From Candidatus Binataceae bacterium (GTDB taxonomy: Bacteria; Desulfobacterota; Binatia; Binatales; Binataceae): a DNA stretch of 64,000 nucleotides. The notes beneath the pieces were generated by a model. That model had not been told where the DNA came from and made no database searches. It saw only the letters and a program-made list of their open reading frames with translations. The position numbers were made by a program, and so were the translations under genes. The stretch covers positions 62,001-126,000 of the forward strand of contig DATJMX010000014.1 in the NCBI GenBank assembly GCA_035508495.1. Direction: 5' to 3'. How positions within the stretch are numbered: position 1 is the first letter of the stretch; each line of letters begins with the position of its first letter. Positions 17,607 through 26,564 of the stretch are shown one piece after another.

Positions 17607-18500
17607 TCAAGCGCCCCGCACGGGAGGCGCCGCGAGAAGGAATTGCCCCTCGCCCGCATCTGAAATTGCGAGCGCCATTCCGCTCGATCTCGCGCAGAGC
17701 GCGGTCGTAATCGCGAGCGACGCTGCATCAGCCTCGTCGAGCGACGTTGGAACGGAAATAGCGATATCCAGGATCCGCGCCAGACGCCGCAGAATCGCGA
17801 TTCTCACTGCGAGCGCGCTTCGATCTGACTTCGGCGGCAGCTCGACGCGCGGCGGCTTCCACAAGCTGAACGCGAGGTACGGATAGCCTTCGTAGGTGCG
17901 CACGCCGAGCGTATCGAGCGCGAGATGGGTCGCGAATCCAGCGAGCATGAAGCGCGTGAAGAGCCGTCCGCGCGGCAGCGGCGCGACGTTGCTCGCAAGT
18001 GGGGACTTGCCGAAGATACGACGCGCGATCGCGACGAGATGCGGCTTGCATTGCGGATCGGCGGTGAACGCCTCGAACTCAGCGAGCTTCGGCGTCGGGA
18101 ACATCGACAACCTGTTTCCACGATCCGCGACGATTCGCCTCAACGCCAAATCGATCTTGCGTTGCGCGGAACCAGATGCGAGTGGAAGGCGCGGCGCGTC
18201 GACGATCGCGATCGTATCGCGAGCCGGGAGGTGCGCTCTCAGAGCGGCCGCCAGCGATTCGACTGGATCGCCAGCGCTTAACCGCAGATCCATTCGCGAA
18301 TACTCGAGCCTCGCCGCGCGCGGCGCGAGGACCGCGAGATCGAGGAAATCCTCGCCGACGTCTATCCCGACGAGCGCATCGCGCCGTCCGATTGCGACGC
18401 GCCTGACATCTGCGGATAGAGCAACTGGTACTCGCGGCGCCCGCCGATTACCCGCTTGACGTAGTTGCGCGTCTGTTTGTAGCCGATGTTCTCGACCCAT
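17607..18500 (-). CDS. DUF429-like RNase H-fold protein, start uncertain
   Basis: The reliable part begins near 18399 with ALVGIDVGEDFLDLAVL, an RNase H-like opening strand with an acidic residue, followed by IAIVDAPR and a His- and Arg-rich middle, ending at 17607. DUF429 proteins are predicted nucleases; the function is not established. No ATG, GTG or TTG lies in frame just upstream of the GIDVGEDF segment. The nearest ATG, at 18500, makes a 139-base overlap with the lytic transglycosylase gene and adds residues that look like out-of-frame sequence. A non-standard start near 18420 or translational coupling to the upstream gene is possible. Confidence 0.6.
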   Translation of the reverse strand: MGREHRLQTDAQLRQAGNRRAPRVPVALSADVRRVAIGRRDALVGIDVGEDFLDLAVLAPRAARLEYSRMDLRLSAGDPVESLAAALRAHLPARDTIAIVDAPRLPLASGSAQRKIDLALRRIVADRGNRLSMFPTPKLAEFEAFTADPQCKPHLVAIARRIFGKSPLASNVAPLPRGRLFTRFMLAGFATHLALDTLGVRTYEGYPYLAFSLWKPPRVELPPKSDRSALAVRIAILRRLARILDIAISVPTSLDEADAASLAITTALCARSSGMALAISDAGEGQFLLAAPPVRGA

Positions 18501-20443
18501 TCGTCGTTGTCGCCGGGAAACTGCGCCATCCATTTCTGCACCGCGTGCTCGCCGCCATTGTAGGCCGCCACGACGTGGAATTCGTTGCCCGAGAAGAGTT
18601 GCATGAGATTTTTCAGATAGGTCGTGCCGAGCGCAACGTTCACCATGGGATCGTAAAGGTTGATGTTCTCGGGATCGATGCCCGCCTCGGGCGCCTCGCG
18701 CCGCGCCGTGAACGACATCAACTGCATCAGGCCGCGCGCGTTGGAAACCGACGTTGCGAACGGATTGAAAAGGCTCTCCTGGCGTGCGAGTGCGACGACC
18801 AGCAGCGGATCGAGTCCGCGCTGCCGCGCGTCTTTCGCGAACAGATCCCAATACGCACGCGGATACCGCACGCGCTCGGCTTCGTCGTGGCCGATCTCGT
18901 TACGCGCCGCCATCTTGGTTGCCGTCGTGATCGCGTCGTACCAGGCGCCCGCGTTCTCGAGGCCGGCCAGCACGAACATCCTGAGGTTGCGCGAATTGCC
19001 GCCCTTCGCCGCGATCGCCTGCAGCTCCGCCGGCTCGAGATCCTTCAGCCCGAGCGCCCGCAGCGCCTGCCATCGCTGAAGATGAAACTCCGCGGGAGCG
19101 GCGATGGGAGGCACGCCGGCGTACGCGGGATCGAGCGCCGATGCCGCAGGCAAATCGACCGCGACACCGCCGAGGCGGCGGCTTGCGAGCTCGGGGTAAT
19201 AGTTCGTGTCGGTGCTGCTCGCGAGCTGAGTAAAAATCTGGCGTGCGGCTTGCGCCTGGCCGTTCTTTTCCAGCGAGCGCGCGCGCCAGTACGCAAACAT
19301 GTCGCGCTCCTGCGGATCGTCGCTATGCGCGTGCTTGAATGCATCGGCGGCGGCGCCATAGCGACGCGCCATATAAAAGGTCCAGCCGATACGGAAGCGG
19401 CCGTCTGACGCCTCGTCGCTGCGCGGATAGCGCGCGTCGAGCCGCCGATACGTCGCGCGCGCCGCGTCGAACTTTTTCTCTTCCTCGAAAATCCGCCCGA
19501 TGCGGTAGAGCGCTTCGGGCGCAAGCTCGCTCGACGGAAAGTCAGCGGCCAAGCGATTGAACATCGCGAGCGCGTTCGCATAGTCGTCCTCATGCCAGTA
19601 GAGCAGGCCGAGATCCGTGAGCACACGCGTCGCGCTTGGCCCGTGCGGCGCGAGCGCCAGGTACGCGAGCAGTTCGCGCTTCTGCGCAGTCGGATTCGAC
19701 TTGTACGATTGCGCAACGATCCAGGTCAGCTCAGCCCGCACCGGCATCGGGGGTTCGAACGCGAGCGCCGCGCGCGCCTGTGTGCGCGCATCATCGAGCT
19801 GCCCTTCCTCGATCAGCAGCGCGGCTTCACTGCGGTGATAGTCGAGAGTGTCGGTCGCTTCGACCCCGGGATGTTGCAGCAAAATCTCGTATGCGATCGT
19901 GCGCGCCTCGACGTCCTCGTCGGACTTGGGATAAAGGTCGCGCACCTTCATCGCCTCGTCATACGCAGGTTTGAACTTGCCGAGCGCGAGCAGCGCGCGC
20001 GCTTCCGCGACACGCCCCTGGCGCTCCAGCGCCTCGTCGGGAGCGTTCGCGACAAGGCGAGCTGCCGTCGCGGCCGCATCGTCGTTGAGCCCCAGCTTGA
20101 GCTGCGCCTGTGCCAGCTCCAGCATCGCGCGCGGCGTGAGCACGCTCTGCGGAAATTCCTGCACGAGCTTTGTATATGCAGCCGCGGCGCCCGCGGTCTC
20201 GCCCTGGTCGCGCTGGGCGCGAGCGAGATAAAAGAGCGCATAGTCGGCGAGCGTCGGATTGTTTTCGGAGGCAAGCCTTAGCTGCTCGACGGCGCGCGTG
20301 TAGTCGCGCGACTTGTAGGCGTTGTAGCCGTCGGCGAATGGATCGCCGGACGACGAGGCTCGCGGCGAGGCCAGAAGCGTGGCGGCAAGGGCAACGGCGG
20401 AGAGGATCGCGATCGTGGCGCGGCGCGCGCGCTTCATTTCCAT
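18362..20443 (-). CDS. slt: Soluble lytic murein transglycosylase with TPR-like repeats
   Basis: Cleaves peptidoglycan glycan strands to 1,6-anhydromuropeptides in the periplasm. From the ATG at 20443 the protein has 693 residues: an N-terminal signal segment (RATIAILSAVALAATLLA), a long alpha-superhelical TPR-like region over about residues 40-480 and a C-terminal lysozyme-like domain. The catalytic Glu is near residue 556 in ALARQESLFNP, followed by SVSNARGLMQLM and AAYNGGEHAVQKW. An open frame extends upstream to 20548, but the signal peptide supports the chosen start. Its products are the source of sugars for the AmgK/MurU-like pair at 9.8 kb. Confidence 0.92.
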   Translation of the reverse strand: MEMKRARRATIAILSAVALAATLLASPRASSSGDPFADGYNAYKSRDYTRAVEQLRLASENNPTLADYALFYLARAQRDQGETAGAAAAYTKLVQEFPQSVLTPRAMLELAQAQLKLGLNDDAAATAARLVANAPDEALERQGRVAEARALLALGKFKPAYDEAMKVRDLYPKSDEDVEARTIAYEILLQHPGVEATDTLDYHRSEAALLIEEGQLDDARTQARAALAFEPPMPVRAELTWIVAQSYKSNPTAQKRELLAYLALAPHGPSATRVLTDLGLLYWHEDDYANALAMFNRLAADFPSSELAPEALYRIGRIFEEEKKFDAARATYRRLDARYPRSDEASDGRFRIGWTFYMARRYGAAADAFKHAHSDDPQERDMFAYWRARSLEKNGQAQAARQIFTQLASSTDTNYYPELASRRLGGVAVDLPAASALDPAYAGVPPIAAPAEFHLQRWQALRALGLKDLEPAELQAIAAKGGNSRNLRMFVLAGLENAGAWYDAITTATKMAARNEIGHDEAERVRYPRAYWDLFAKDARQRGLDPLLVVALARQESLFNPFATSVSNARGLMQLMSFTARREAPEAGIDPENINLYDPMVNVALGTTYLKNLMQLFSGNEFHVVAAYNGGEHAVQKWMAQFPGDNDEWVENIGYKQTRNYVKRVIGGRREYQLLYPQMSGASQSDGAMRSSG

Positions 20444-20572
20444 CTGATCTGGGTTAGCCGATGAATCGCTTCTGTTCAATTCCACCCGGCTAATCGTTCG
20501 TTCATCGCCATGCTTGCCCGGCCCGGCGCGCTCTGAAAAATTCGTCACCGGCTTGATACTCTCGAAACCGCG

Positions 20573-21145
20573 ATGACTACGAATGTGATCCTTGCCTCGG
20601 GCTCGCCGCGCCGGCGCAACCTGCTGCGTGCCGCGGACATCAGCTTCGAGGTCGTCGAGAGCGGCGTCGAGGAGCTATGCGGCCAGGGCGAAGAGCCCGG
20701 CGACTACGCGCTGCGTCTCGCGTCGGACAAGGCGCTCGCCGTTTCGTCGCGCTATCCGGATGCGCTCGTCATCGGCGCCGATACGATCGTGTACTGCGAA
20801 GGCGAGCTCCTCGAGAAACCGTCGTCTCCCGACGACGCACGCCGGATGCTGGAGAAGCTCTCGGCTAACGTACACGTTGTGATCACAGCGTTTGCGATCG
20901 CACGCGGCGGAGCCATCCTCGAGCGCGAGCCAGTGAGGAGCCGCGTCACCTTTCGCCCGCTGACGAGTGGGGAGATCGCGGATTACATCGCAAGCGGAGA
21001 GCCGTTCGACAAAGCCGGCGCATATGGAATCCAGGGGCACGCCGCGAGCTTCATCGCGCACGTCGATACCGAGCGTGACAACGTGATGGGACTGCCGACC
21101 GCGCGCGTCGTCGCGGCGCTAAGGCGTCACGGGTACACGGGCTGA
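20573..21145 (+). CDS. maf: Maf family nucleotide pyrophosphatase
   Basis: Maf proteins hydrolyse nucleoside triphosphates, including modified ones, to monophosphates and have been linked to septum control. The 190-residue protein shows ILASGSPRRRNLL at residues 6-18, the catalytic Asp70 in VIGADTIVYC and GELLEKP, and ends in TARVVAALRRHGY. It is the first gene of a plus-strand run with yggS, proC, yggT and yggU; its stop overlaps the yggS start (TGATG). Confidence 0.94.
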   Translation: MTTNVILASGSPRRRNLLRAADISFEVVESGVEELCGQGEEPGDYALRLASDKALAVSSRYPDALVIGADTIVYCEGELLEKPSSPDDARRMLEKLSANVHVVITAFAIARGGAILEREPVRSRVTFRPLTSGEIADYIASGEPFDKAGAYGIQGHAASFIAHVDTERDNVMGLPTARVVAALRRHGYTG

Positions 21146-21831
21146 TGCGGCCAGCGCAGGAGATCGCACGGCGCTATGCCGAAGTGCGCGAGCGCGTCGC
21201 CTCCGCGGCGAAACGCTCGCATCGCGAGCCCTCGGGAGTGACGCTCGTGCTCGCGAGCAAGACGCAGCTGTCCGATGCGATCGCGGCGGCCTACGCGGCG
21301 GGCGCGCGCGACTTTGGCGAAAACTACGTGCAGGAGGCGCTGGGCAAGCAGGAAGCGCTGCGCGCGCTCAACATCCGCTGGCATCTCATCGGCCATCTGC
21401 AAACCAACAAGGCCAAGGTCGCGGCGTCGGCGTTCGAGCTGATTCACAGCGTCGATTCAATTCGCGTTGCCGAAGCGCTCACGCGTGCACGGCCAGCTCC
21501 TCCCGTGCGTGCATTGATCGAAGTGAACCTTGGAGGTGAAGCGAGCAAGTCGGGCGCAGCGCCGGAGAGTGTCGAAGCGCTGATCGACTCGGAGCGCGGC
21601 AAGATTGATATTGCAGGGCTGATGACGATTCCACCTCCGGGCGAGAATCCCGGAGCGTCGCGGCGTTACTTTGCCGAGCTGCGGGCGATGGGCGAGCGGC
21701 TTGCGGCGCGAACCGGGCTTGCGCTAAGCGAGCTTTCGATGGGAATGACGGACGACTTCGAAATCGCGATCGAGGAAGGCGCGACCATCGTGCGCGTCGG
21801 GCGGGCCGTGTTCGGCGAGAGACAGCGATGA
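21145..21831 (+). CDS. yggS: YggS family pyridoxal-phosphate homeostasis protein
   Basis: Binds pyridoxal 5'-phosphate and helps balance B6 vitamers and amino acids; no enzymatic activity is firmly established for the family. The 228-residue TIM-barrel protein carries the PLP lysine at about residue 39 in LVLASKTQ, the [11 protein letters not shown] motif, [10 protein letters not shown] and the C-terminal phosphate-binding [15 protein letters not shown] with VRVGRAVFG. It is coupled to maf upstream and to proC downstream by short overlaps. Confidence 0.95.
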   Translation: MRPAQEIARRYAEVRERVASAAKRSHREPSGVTLVLASKTQLSDAIAAAYAAGARDFGENYVQEALGKQEALRALNIRWHLIGHLQTNKAKVAASAFELIHSVDSIRVAEALTRARPAPPVRALIEVNLGGEASKSGAAPESVEALIDSERGKIDIAGLMTIPPPGENPGASRRYFAELRAMGERLAARTGLALSELSMGMTDDFEIAIEEGATIVRVGRAVFGERQR

Positions 21832-22658
21832 AGAAAATCGGTTTCATCGGCGGCGGCAACATGGCCGAGGCTCTGGTGCACGGGCTTATCGCGAAGAAAG
21901 TCTTTAAGCCCGCCGATATTATCGTGGCGGATGTCGCGCCCGAGCGGCGGCGCAAGCTGGCGCGGCAGTACAAAATCGCCGCGACGGCCAGCAACCTCGA
22001 TGTGCTGCGCGAGGCCGCGACGATCGTGCTCGCGGTAAAGCCCCAGCAAATCGACGCCGTGCTGCATGAGCTTGCGGCCGGCGATGCGAAGCCTAAGGCA
22101 AAAGCGAGCAAACTTTTCATCTCGATCGTGGCCGGCGTTCCGATCGCGCGGATGGCGGCGGCGCTCGGCGTGAGCTCGCGCATCGTGCGCGTGATGCCGA
22201 ACGCGCCCGCGATGGTCGGGCTCGGGATGGCGGCGTTGGCGCGCTCCAAGGGCGCTTCCAGAGCCGACGAAGCGCTCGCGCTCAAGATTTTCAACGCGGT
22301 CGGCGACGCGCTCGTAGTCAAGGATGAAAAGCTGCTCGATGCCGTTACGGCGCTGTCGGGCAGCGGCCCGGCGTATGTTTACCTGTTCGCCAAATCGCTC
22401 GCCGATGCGGCGATCAACGAAGGGATCCCGGTCGAGCTGGCGCTGCGGATGACGCTGCAGACGATTCGCGGCGCGGAACAGGTGATGCGCACCTCGAAGC
22501 AAACGCTCACCGAGCTGATTCGCGTCGTCGCGTCTCCCGGGGGCACCACCGAGGCGGCGCTGCGTCGATTCGTTGAAACCGGCTTTTCTGATATTGTTGC
22601 GGGCGCACTTCACGCCGCCGCGGCACGCTCGCGCGAGCTCGGCCGCGGACAGCATTAA
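21828..22658 (+). CDS. proC: Pyrroline-5-carboxylate reductase
   Basis: Reduces pyrroline-5-carboxylate to L-proline with NAD(P)H, the last step of proline synthesis. The 276-residue protein has the Rossmann motif [13 protein letters not shown] at the N-terminus, [20 protein letters not shown] and the C-terminal signature [20 protein letters not shown] followed by [12 protein letters not shown]. The start overlaps the yggS stop by four bases (ATGA), the common yggS-proC-yggT order. Confidence 0.97.
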   Translation: MKKIGFIGGGNMAEALVHGLIAKKVFKPADIIVADVAPERRRKLARQYKIAATASNLDVLREAATIVLAVKPQQIDAVLHELAAGDAKPKAKASKLFISIVAGVPIARMAAALGVSSRIVRVMPNAPAMVGLGMAALARSKGASRADEALALKIFNAVGDALVVKDEKLLDAVTALSGSGPAYVYLFAKSLADAAINEGIPVELALRMTLQTIRGAEQVMRTSKQTLTELIRVVASPGGTTEAALRRFVETGFSDIVAGALHAAAARSRELGRGQH

Positions 22659-22670
22659 CCGGTAGTCATC

Positions 22671-22973
22671 GTGTACGCCTGGACCAACCTCATCGTCTTT
22701 ATCGTCAACGTCCTTCAGGGGCTGCTGCAGCTTTACTTCTGGGTCGTGATTATCGCGGCAGTGCTGACCTGGATCGAGCCCAATCCCTACAACCCGATCG
22801 TGCGCTTCCTCTACGGAGTGACCGAGCCCGTTTTCGACTGGGTGCGCGAGCATCTGCCGGTGATCTTCGGCGGTATCGATCTTTCGCCGATCGTCGTAAT
22901 CCTGGCCATCGAGTTTCTCCAGCAGTACCTGATTCCGACGGTCGCTCGCGCACTGATGACCGGCTTCGCGTGA
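22671..22973 (+). CDS. yggT: YggT family membrane protein
   Basis: A small integral membrane protein of unknown precise function, associated with osmotic tolerance and cell division loci. The 100-residue product has two hydrophobic segments, about residues 5-35 and 62-85, and the family signature TWIEPNPYNPIVRFLYGVTE with the conserved Pro-rich loop. Start codon is GTG, 12 bases after the proC stop. The stop overlaps the GTG of the next gene (GTGA). Confidence 0.93.
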   Translation: MYAWTNLIVFIVNVLQGLLQLYFWVVIIAAVLTWIEPNPYNPIVRFLYGVTEPVFDWVREHLPVIFGGIDLSPIVVILAIEFLQQYLIPTVARALMTGFA

Positions 22974-23290
22974 CGCCGCCCTGGCTGCGGTCTTCGGTTG
23001 ATACCGTAACGATCGAAGTCGTGGCGCGGCCGGGAGCTTCTCGCAGCGGATTTCATCGCGTGACGCCGCAAGGCGTCGTGATCGGAATCAACGCAGCGCC
23101 CGACAAGGGCAAGGCAAACACCGAGCTTATCGCGTTCCTCGCTAGAGAGCTCGGGCTGCCGCGCAGCTCGGTAACGATCCTCAGAGGCGAATCCTCGCGC
23201 CACAAGACGATTCGTGTCGAATCGGCGTCGCCGCTCGAGCTCGTCAATCAATTGAAGCAACTCCTGGATCCGCTTCAAACAGGCGAATGA
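22970..23290 (+). CDS. yggU: YggU/DUF167 family protein
   Basis: A small cytoplasmic protein of unknown function, commonly encoded beside yggT. The 106-residue product has the family core VVARPGASRSGF, INAAPDKGKANTELIAFLA and the ILRGESSRHKTIRV motif near residues 67-80. The GTG start overlaps the yggT stop. Last gene of the maf run; the FmdB-like gene starts 99 bases later. Confidence 0.93.
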   Translation: MTPPWLRSSVDTVTIEVVARPGASRSGFHRVTPQGVVIGINAAPDKGKANTELIAFLARELGLPRSSVTILRGESSRHKTIRVESASPLELVNQLKQLLDPLQTGE

Positions 23291-23389
23291 ACGGCGAAGG
23301 CTGCACCTTCGCGTTGACACCCTTCGGCTGAGTGATTAGTTCATTGATAGGCAGGAACAGTCTCTTGCATTAGCAGTCAGGTTCGTCAA

Positions 23390-23752
23390 ATGCCAATCTA
23401 CGAGTACAAGTGCAATAAATGTGGCGTGTTCGAAGTGATGCAGAAAATCAGCGATGCGCCGCTGAAGAAGTGCCCGACGTGCAAGGGCAAGGCCGAGCGT
23501 CAGATTTCCAACACTTCGTTCGTGCTCAAGGGCAGCGGATGGTACGTCACGGATTACGCGCGCAAGGATAACTCGGGCGGAGCCAAGTCAGAATCGTCGG
23601 AGAGTTCTTCGAGCTCGACCAAGGATTCGAAAGAAAGCTCCAGTTCGACGACCAAGGAAGCCTCGAGCTCGTCGTCGGATTCCTCGGCTAAATCCGATTC
23701 GTCAACCAAATCCGATTCCTCAACCAAATCGGGAAGCGCCGCGGCTAAGTAA
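23390..23752 (+). CDS. FmdB family zinc ribbon protein with Ser-rich tail
   Basis: Small putative regulatory or metal-binding protein. The N-terminal 45 residues form the FmdB zinc ribbon: [12 protein letters not shown] (Cys8, Cys11) and LKKCPTCKG (Cys28, Cys31), with the family [13 protein letters not shown] at about 46-58. From residue 63 to the end at 120 the protein is almost only Ser, Lys, Asp, Thr and Glu, including three KSDSS-type repeats, so the tail is probably disordered. It is followed by a clear terminator. Confidence 0.92.
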   Translation: MPIYEYKCNKCGVFEVMQKISDAPLKKCPTCKGKAERQISNTSFVLKGSGWYVTDYARKDNSGGAKSESSESSSSSTKDSKESSSSTTKEASSSSSDSSAKSDSSTKSDSSTKSGSAAAK

Positions 23753-23778
23753 CGTCGTTAAGTCAACGATCGATTTCG

Positions 23779-23812
23779 AAGCCGCGGGCTGGAAGTGCTC
23801 GCGGCTTTTTTG
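23779..23812 (+). terminator. Rho-independent terminator after the FmdB gene
   Basis: Stem AAGCCGCG and CGCGGCTT separated by a 13-base segment that can itself pair partly, followed directly by six T residues. It sits 27 bases past the FmdB stop on the same strand, so it should end that transcript, and it precedes the alcohol dehydrogenase start at 23851. Confidence 0.85.
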
Positions 23813-23850
23813 TTTGAATCGATGCGCTGGCGATACGCCGGCTCCGATTC

Positions 23851-24801
23851 ATGCAAGCACTCGTATTCGAAAACCAACTCGAGCTCCGCGGCGACTATCC
23901 TGACCCGCTGGCGGTTCATGGCGAGAGCGTTGTGCGCGTTGCGCTGGCAGGAATCTGCGGCACCGATCTCGAAATCGCGCGCGGCTACATGTCGTTCAAG
24001 GGCATCCCGGGGCACGAGTTCGTCGGCCGCGTCGTCGAGACTCACAACGCTGAACTGCGCGGCAAGCGCGTCGTCGGCGAGATCAACGCCGGATGCGGAA
24101 CCTGCCGCGAATGCGAACACGGAATGGCGCGGCACTGCGCGACTCGCACCGTGCTCGGTATCGTTGGCCGCAACGGCGCGTTCGCCGATTACCTGCGTCT
24201 GCCCGATCGGAATCTCATTGCGGTTCCCGATTCGCTGCCCGATGAGATGGCGGTGTTCGTCGAGCCGATCGCGGCGGCCTACGAAATTTTCGAGCAGCTC
24301 AGCCTCGATCGCGACAAATCGATCGTGATACTCGGCGACGGACGCCTCGGCGCGCTCGTTGCGATGGCATTCAAAGCCGAGGGCTACGAGCCGCTCGTCG
24401 CAGGACATCATCGCGACAAGCTCGAACGGCTCGGCGAACTGCAAATCAAGATCACCGAGGAATTTGCGCTCAACGGCAAGTTCGACGTCGTGGTCGATTG
24501 CACCGGGCAGGGCGTGGGATTTCAGCGCGCGATCGATATCGTCAAGCCGCGCGGCACGATCGTCCTCAAAAGCACTGCGGCGGCAGGAGCGCAGCTCAAC
24601 CTGGCGCCAGTCGTGATCAATGAAATCACAGTGCAAGGCTCGAGATGCGGCCGGTTCGCCCCCGCTCTGGAAGCGCTCGTGGCAGGCCGAATCGACCCGC
24701 GCCCGCTAATCGATCGAACCTTCACCCTGAGCGACGGCCTCCGCGCAATCGAAGCCGCGGCAGAGCCATTTCACTTCAAGATCCTGCTGAAACCTTCGTG
24801 A
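23851..24801 (+). CDS. Zinc-dependent alcohol dehydrogenase family protein
   Basis: Medium-chain dehydrogenase/reductase, likely oxidising an alcohol or polyol with NAD(P). The 316-residue protein has the catalytic zinc ligands Cys36 in GICGTD and His55-Glu56 in PGHEFVG, and the structural zinc Cys cluster at about 82, 85, 88 and 96 (CGTCRECEHGMARHC). The Rossmann segment IVILGDGRLGALVA follows near residue 150. The length is short for the family (usually 340-350), because the loops in the nucleotide domain are trimmed. Start ATG follows the terminator region. Confidence 0.9.
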   Translation: MQALVFENQLELRGDYPDPLAVHGESVVRVALAGICGTDLEIARGYMSFKGIPGHEFVGRVVETHNAELRGKRVVGEINAGCGTCRECEHGMARHCATRTVLGIVGRNGAFADYLRLPDRNLIAVPDSLPDEMAVFVEPIAAAYEIFEQLSLDRDKSIVILGDGRLGALVAMAFKAEGYEPLVAGHHRDKLERLGELQIKITEEFALNGKFDVVVDCTGQGVGFQRAIDIVKPRGTIVLKSTAAAGAQLNLAPVVINEITVQGSRCGRFAPALEALVAGRIDPRPLIDRTFTLSDGLRAIEAAAEPFHFKILLKPS

Positions 24802-24814
24802 GACTCCGGGCTCG

Positions 24815-26047
24815 CTAAATCACGCCGTCGTCGCGGAGGCGTTTTGCGGTTGCCGCGTCGATTCCGAGATCGCGGAGCACATCGGCGTTGTCCGCTCCCA
24901 GAGCGGGGGCGCCGGTGCGGATTGTGATCGGCGTGCGCGAGAATTTTGCCGCCGGGCCTGTGATGGGGGTCGATGTGCCCTCGTGCTGAGGGACGTCGAG
25001 CAGCATATCGCGCTCGATCGTGTTGGGATCTTCGGCGGCTTCCGCGTATGTGCGAACCTTTGCGCATGGGATTCCCGCGATGGCGCACTCCTGGACCGCC
25101 TCGTTAACGGTGCGCTCGGCGAACCATGCTGACCACAGTTCGTTGCATCGCGCGCGATTACCCACCCGGCCGGCCACTGTCGCGAAGCCCTCGTCGTCGG
25201 CAAGCTCCGGATGCCCCAGCATCTTCGCGAGCACCTTCCAGTGCGTATCGAGGAGCACACCGGCCATGACTGTCTCGCCGTCGCGACACTGATAGGTGTT
25301 GGTCGGAATCGAAAACCAGAACTCGTTGCCATATCGCTCGAGTGGAAGGCCGAGCTTGCCGAGCGAGAGATAACCGTTGGACTGGAACAGCATCGCATCG
25401 AGCATCGCGACGTCGACGTGCTGCCCTTCGCCGGTTTGATCGCGATGCCGCAGTGCCGCGAGCGCGCCGATCGCGCCGTGCAATCCGCCGAGGTCGTCGC
25501 ATAGAAATGTCGGCGCCTTGCTCGGATGGCCGTCGCGCGCGCCGTTGAGCGACATGAACCCGCCCATCGCCTGCGCCAGCGGATCGTACGCGACGCGATC
25601 GTGAATCGGCCCCCACTGGCCGAAGCCGCTTATCGATACGTACACGATGTCCGGCTTCACCGCACGCACCGCCTCGTAGCCGACGCCCCATTTATCGAGC
25701 GTGCCGGGGCGGAAGTTCTGCACGATTACGTCGGCGGTCGCCGCGAGCTTGAGATAAATGTCGCGGCCCTCGGGCTTGCGCAGCTCGAGCGTCATGCTGC
25801 GCTTGTTGCGGTTCACGGTGGCCTGCAGAAAGCTCACCGGCGGATTCGTTCCGGGCAGCATAGGCGGAACGCGCCGCGCGACTTCGCCGGTGGGCGCTTC
25901 GATCTTGATCACATCGGCGCCGAGGTCGGCGAGGATACAACTGCACATCGGTCCCGCCCAACTGGTTGTCACGTCGAGCGCGCGAATGCCGTGAAGCGGT
26001 CCGGTCAGATCGCGCCGCGCGTTGCGATAGAACTCCGCCTTGTCCAT
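24815..26047 (-). CDS. CaiB/BaiF family CoA-transferase
   Basis: Class III CoA-transferase of 410 residues with GIRALDVTTSWAGPMCS near residue 20, DLGADVIKIEAP near 41 and the likely catalytic Asp at 184-185 in FLCDDLGG. The ATG at 26047 has GGAGG seven bases upstream; the frame runs further to 26098 but without support. It stands alone on the minus strand, converging with the alcohol dehydrogenase at 24801. Substrate unknown. Confidence 0.93.
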   Translation of the reverse strand: MDKAEFYRNARRDLTGPLHGIRALDVTTSWAGPMCSCILADLGADVIKIEAPTGEVARRVPPMLPGTNPPVSFLQATVNRNKRSMTLELRKPEGRDIYLKLAATADVIVQNFRPGTLDKWGVGYEAVRAVKPDIVYVSISGFGQWGPIHDRVAYDPLAQAMGGFMSLNGARDGHPSKAPTFLCDDLGGLHGAIGALAALRHRDQTGEGQHVDVAMLDAMLFQSNGYLSLGKLGLPLERYGNEFWFSIPTNTYQCRDGETVMAGVLLDTHWKVLAKMLGHPELADDEGFATVAGRVGNRARCNELWSAWFAERTVNEAVQECAIAGIPCAKVRTYAEAAEDPNTIERDMLLDVPQHEGTSTPITGPAAKFSRTPITIRTGAPALGADNADVLRDLGIDAATAKRLRDDGVI

Positions 26048-26141
26048 AGCGTTCCTCCGAAGTCCGCCGATCGTAGTCGGTCGCGACCCGATCACCAACC
26101 TCTGAGTGGCGTGATCGCGCCGCGCCGGTTAGCTTCGAAGG

Positions 26142-26552
26142 ATGGCCGAGCAGCAGTTCTACGTGGGGATTCATGGCGTGATCGCAAATCGCGGCAGGAT
26201 GCTGGTGTTGAAGCGCGCGCCGGAGATGCCGTACAAGCCGGGAAGCTGGGACCTGCCGGGAGGACATCTCGCGATTGGCGAGACCTTCGAAGAGTGCCTG
26301 CTGCGCGAGGTGAAAGAGGAGACCGCGCTCGACGTCACGATCACGGGCCTGGTCGGATTGCATTCGATGGAAGCGGAGCCGTACCTGCAGGCAATCTACT
26401 CATGCAGACTGACGGTGTTTCAGAAAATCCAGTTGCGCGAGGGCGAGCACGTCCAATCGGAATGGGTGACGCCCGAGGAACTCGGCAACTTCGAGATGAT
26501 CCCGTATCTCGAGCGAGTCCTGAAGCGCGGCATGCTCAAGTTTGTGAAGTAG
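26142..26552 (+). CDS. Nudix hydrolase
   Basis: Hydrolyses a nucleoside diphosphate linked to another moiety, or a related pyrophosphate. The 136-residue protein has a complete Nudix box starting at GGHLAIGETFEECLLREVKEET, with the catalytic REVKEE core at about residues 61-66. Substrate not predictable. Single gene, convergent with the GT2 gene at 26565. Confidence 0.92.
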   Translation: MAEQQFYVGIHGVIANRGRMLVLKRAPEMPYKPGSWDLPGGHLAIGETFEECLLREVKEETALDVTITGLVGLHSMEAEPYLQAIYSCRLTVFQKIQLREGEHVQSEWVTPEELGNFEMIPYLERVLKRGMLKFVK

Positions 26553-26564
26553 GCGATCTCCGTG

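Noticed and set aside
21666..22853. Long minus-strand open frame opposite yggS, proC and yggT
   Set aside because: All three plus-strand genes have strong family signatures; the opposite frame has none.
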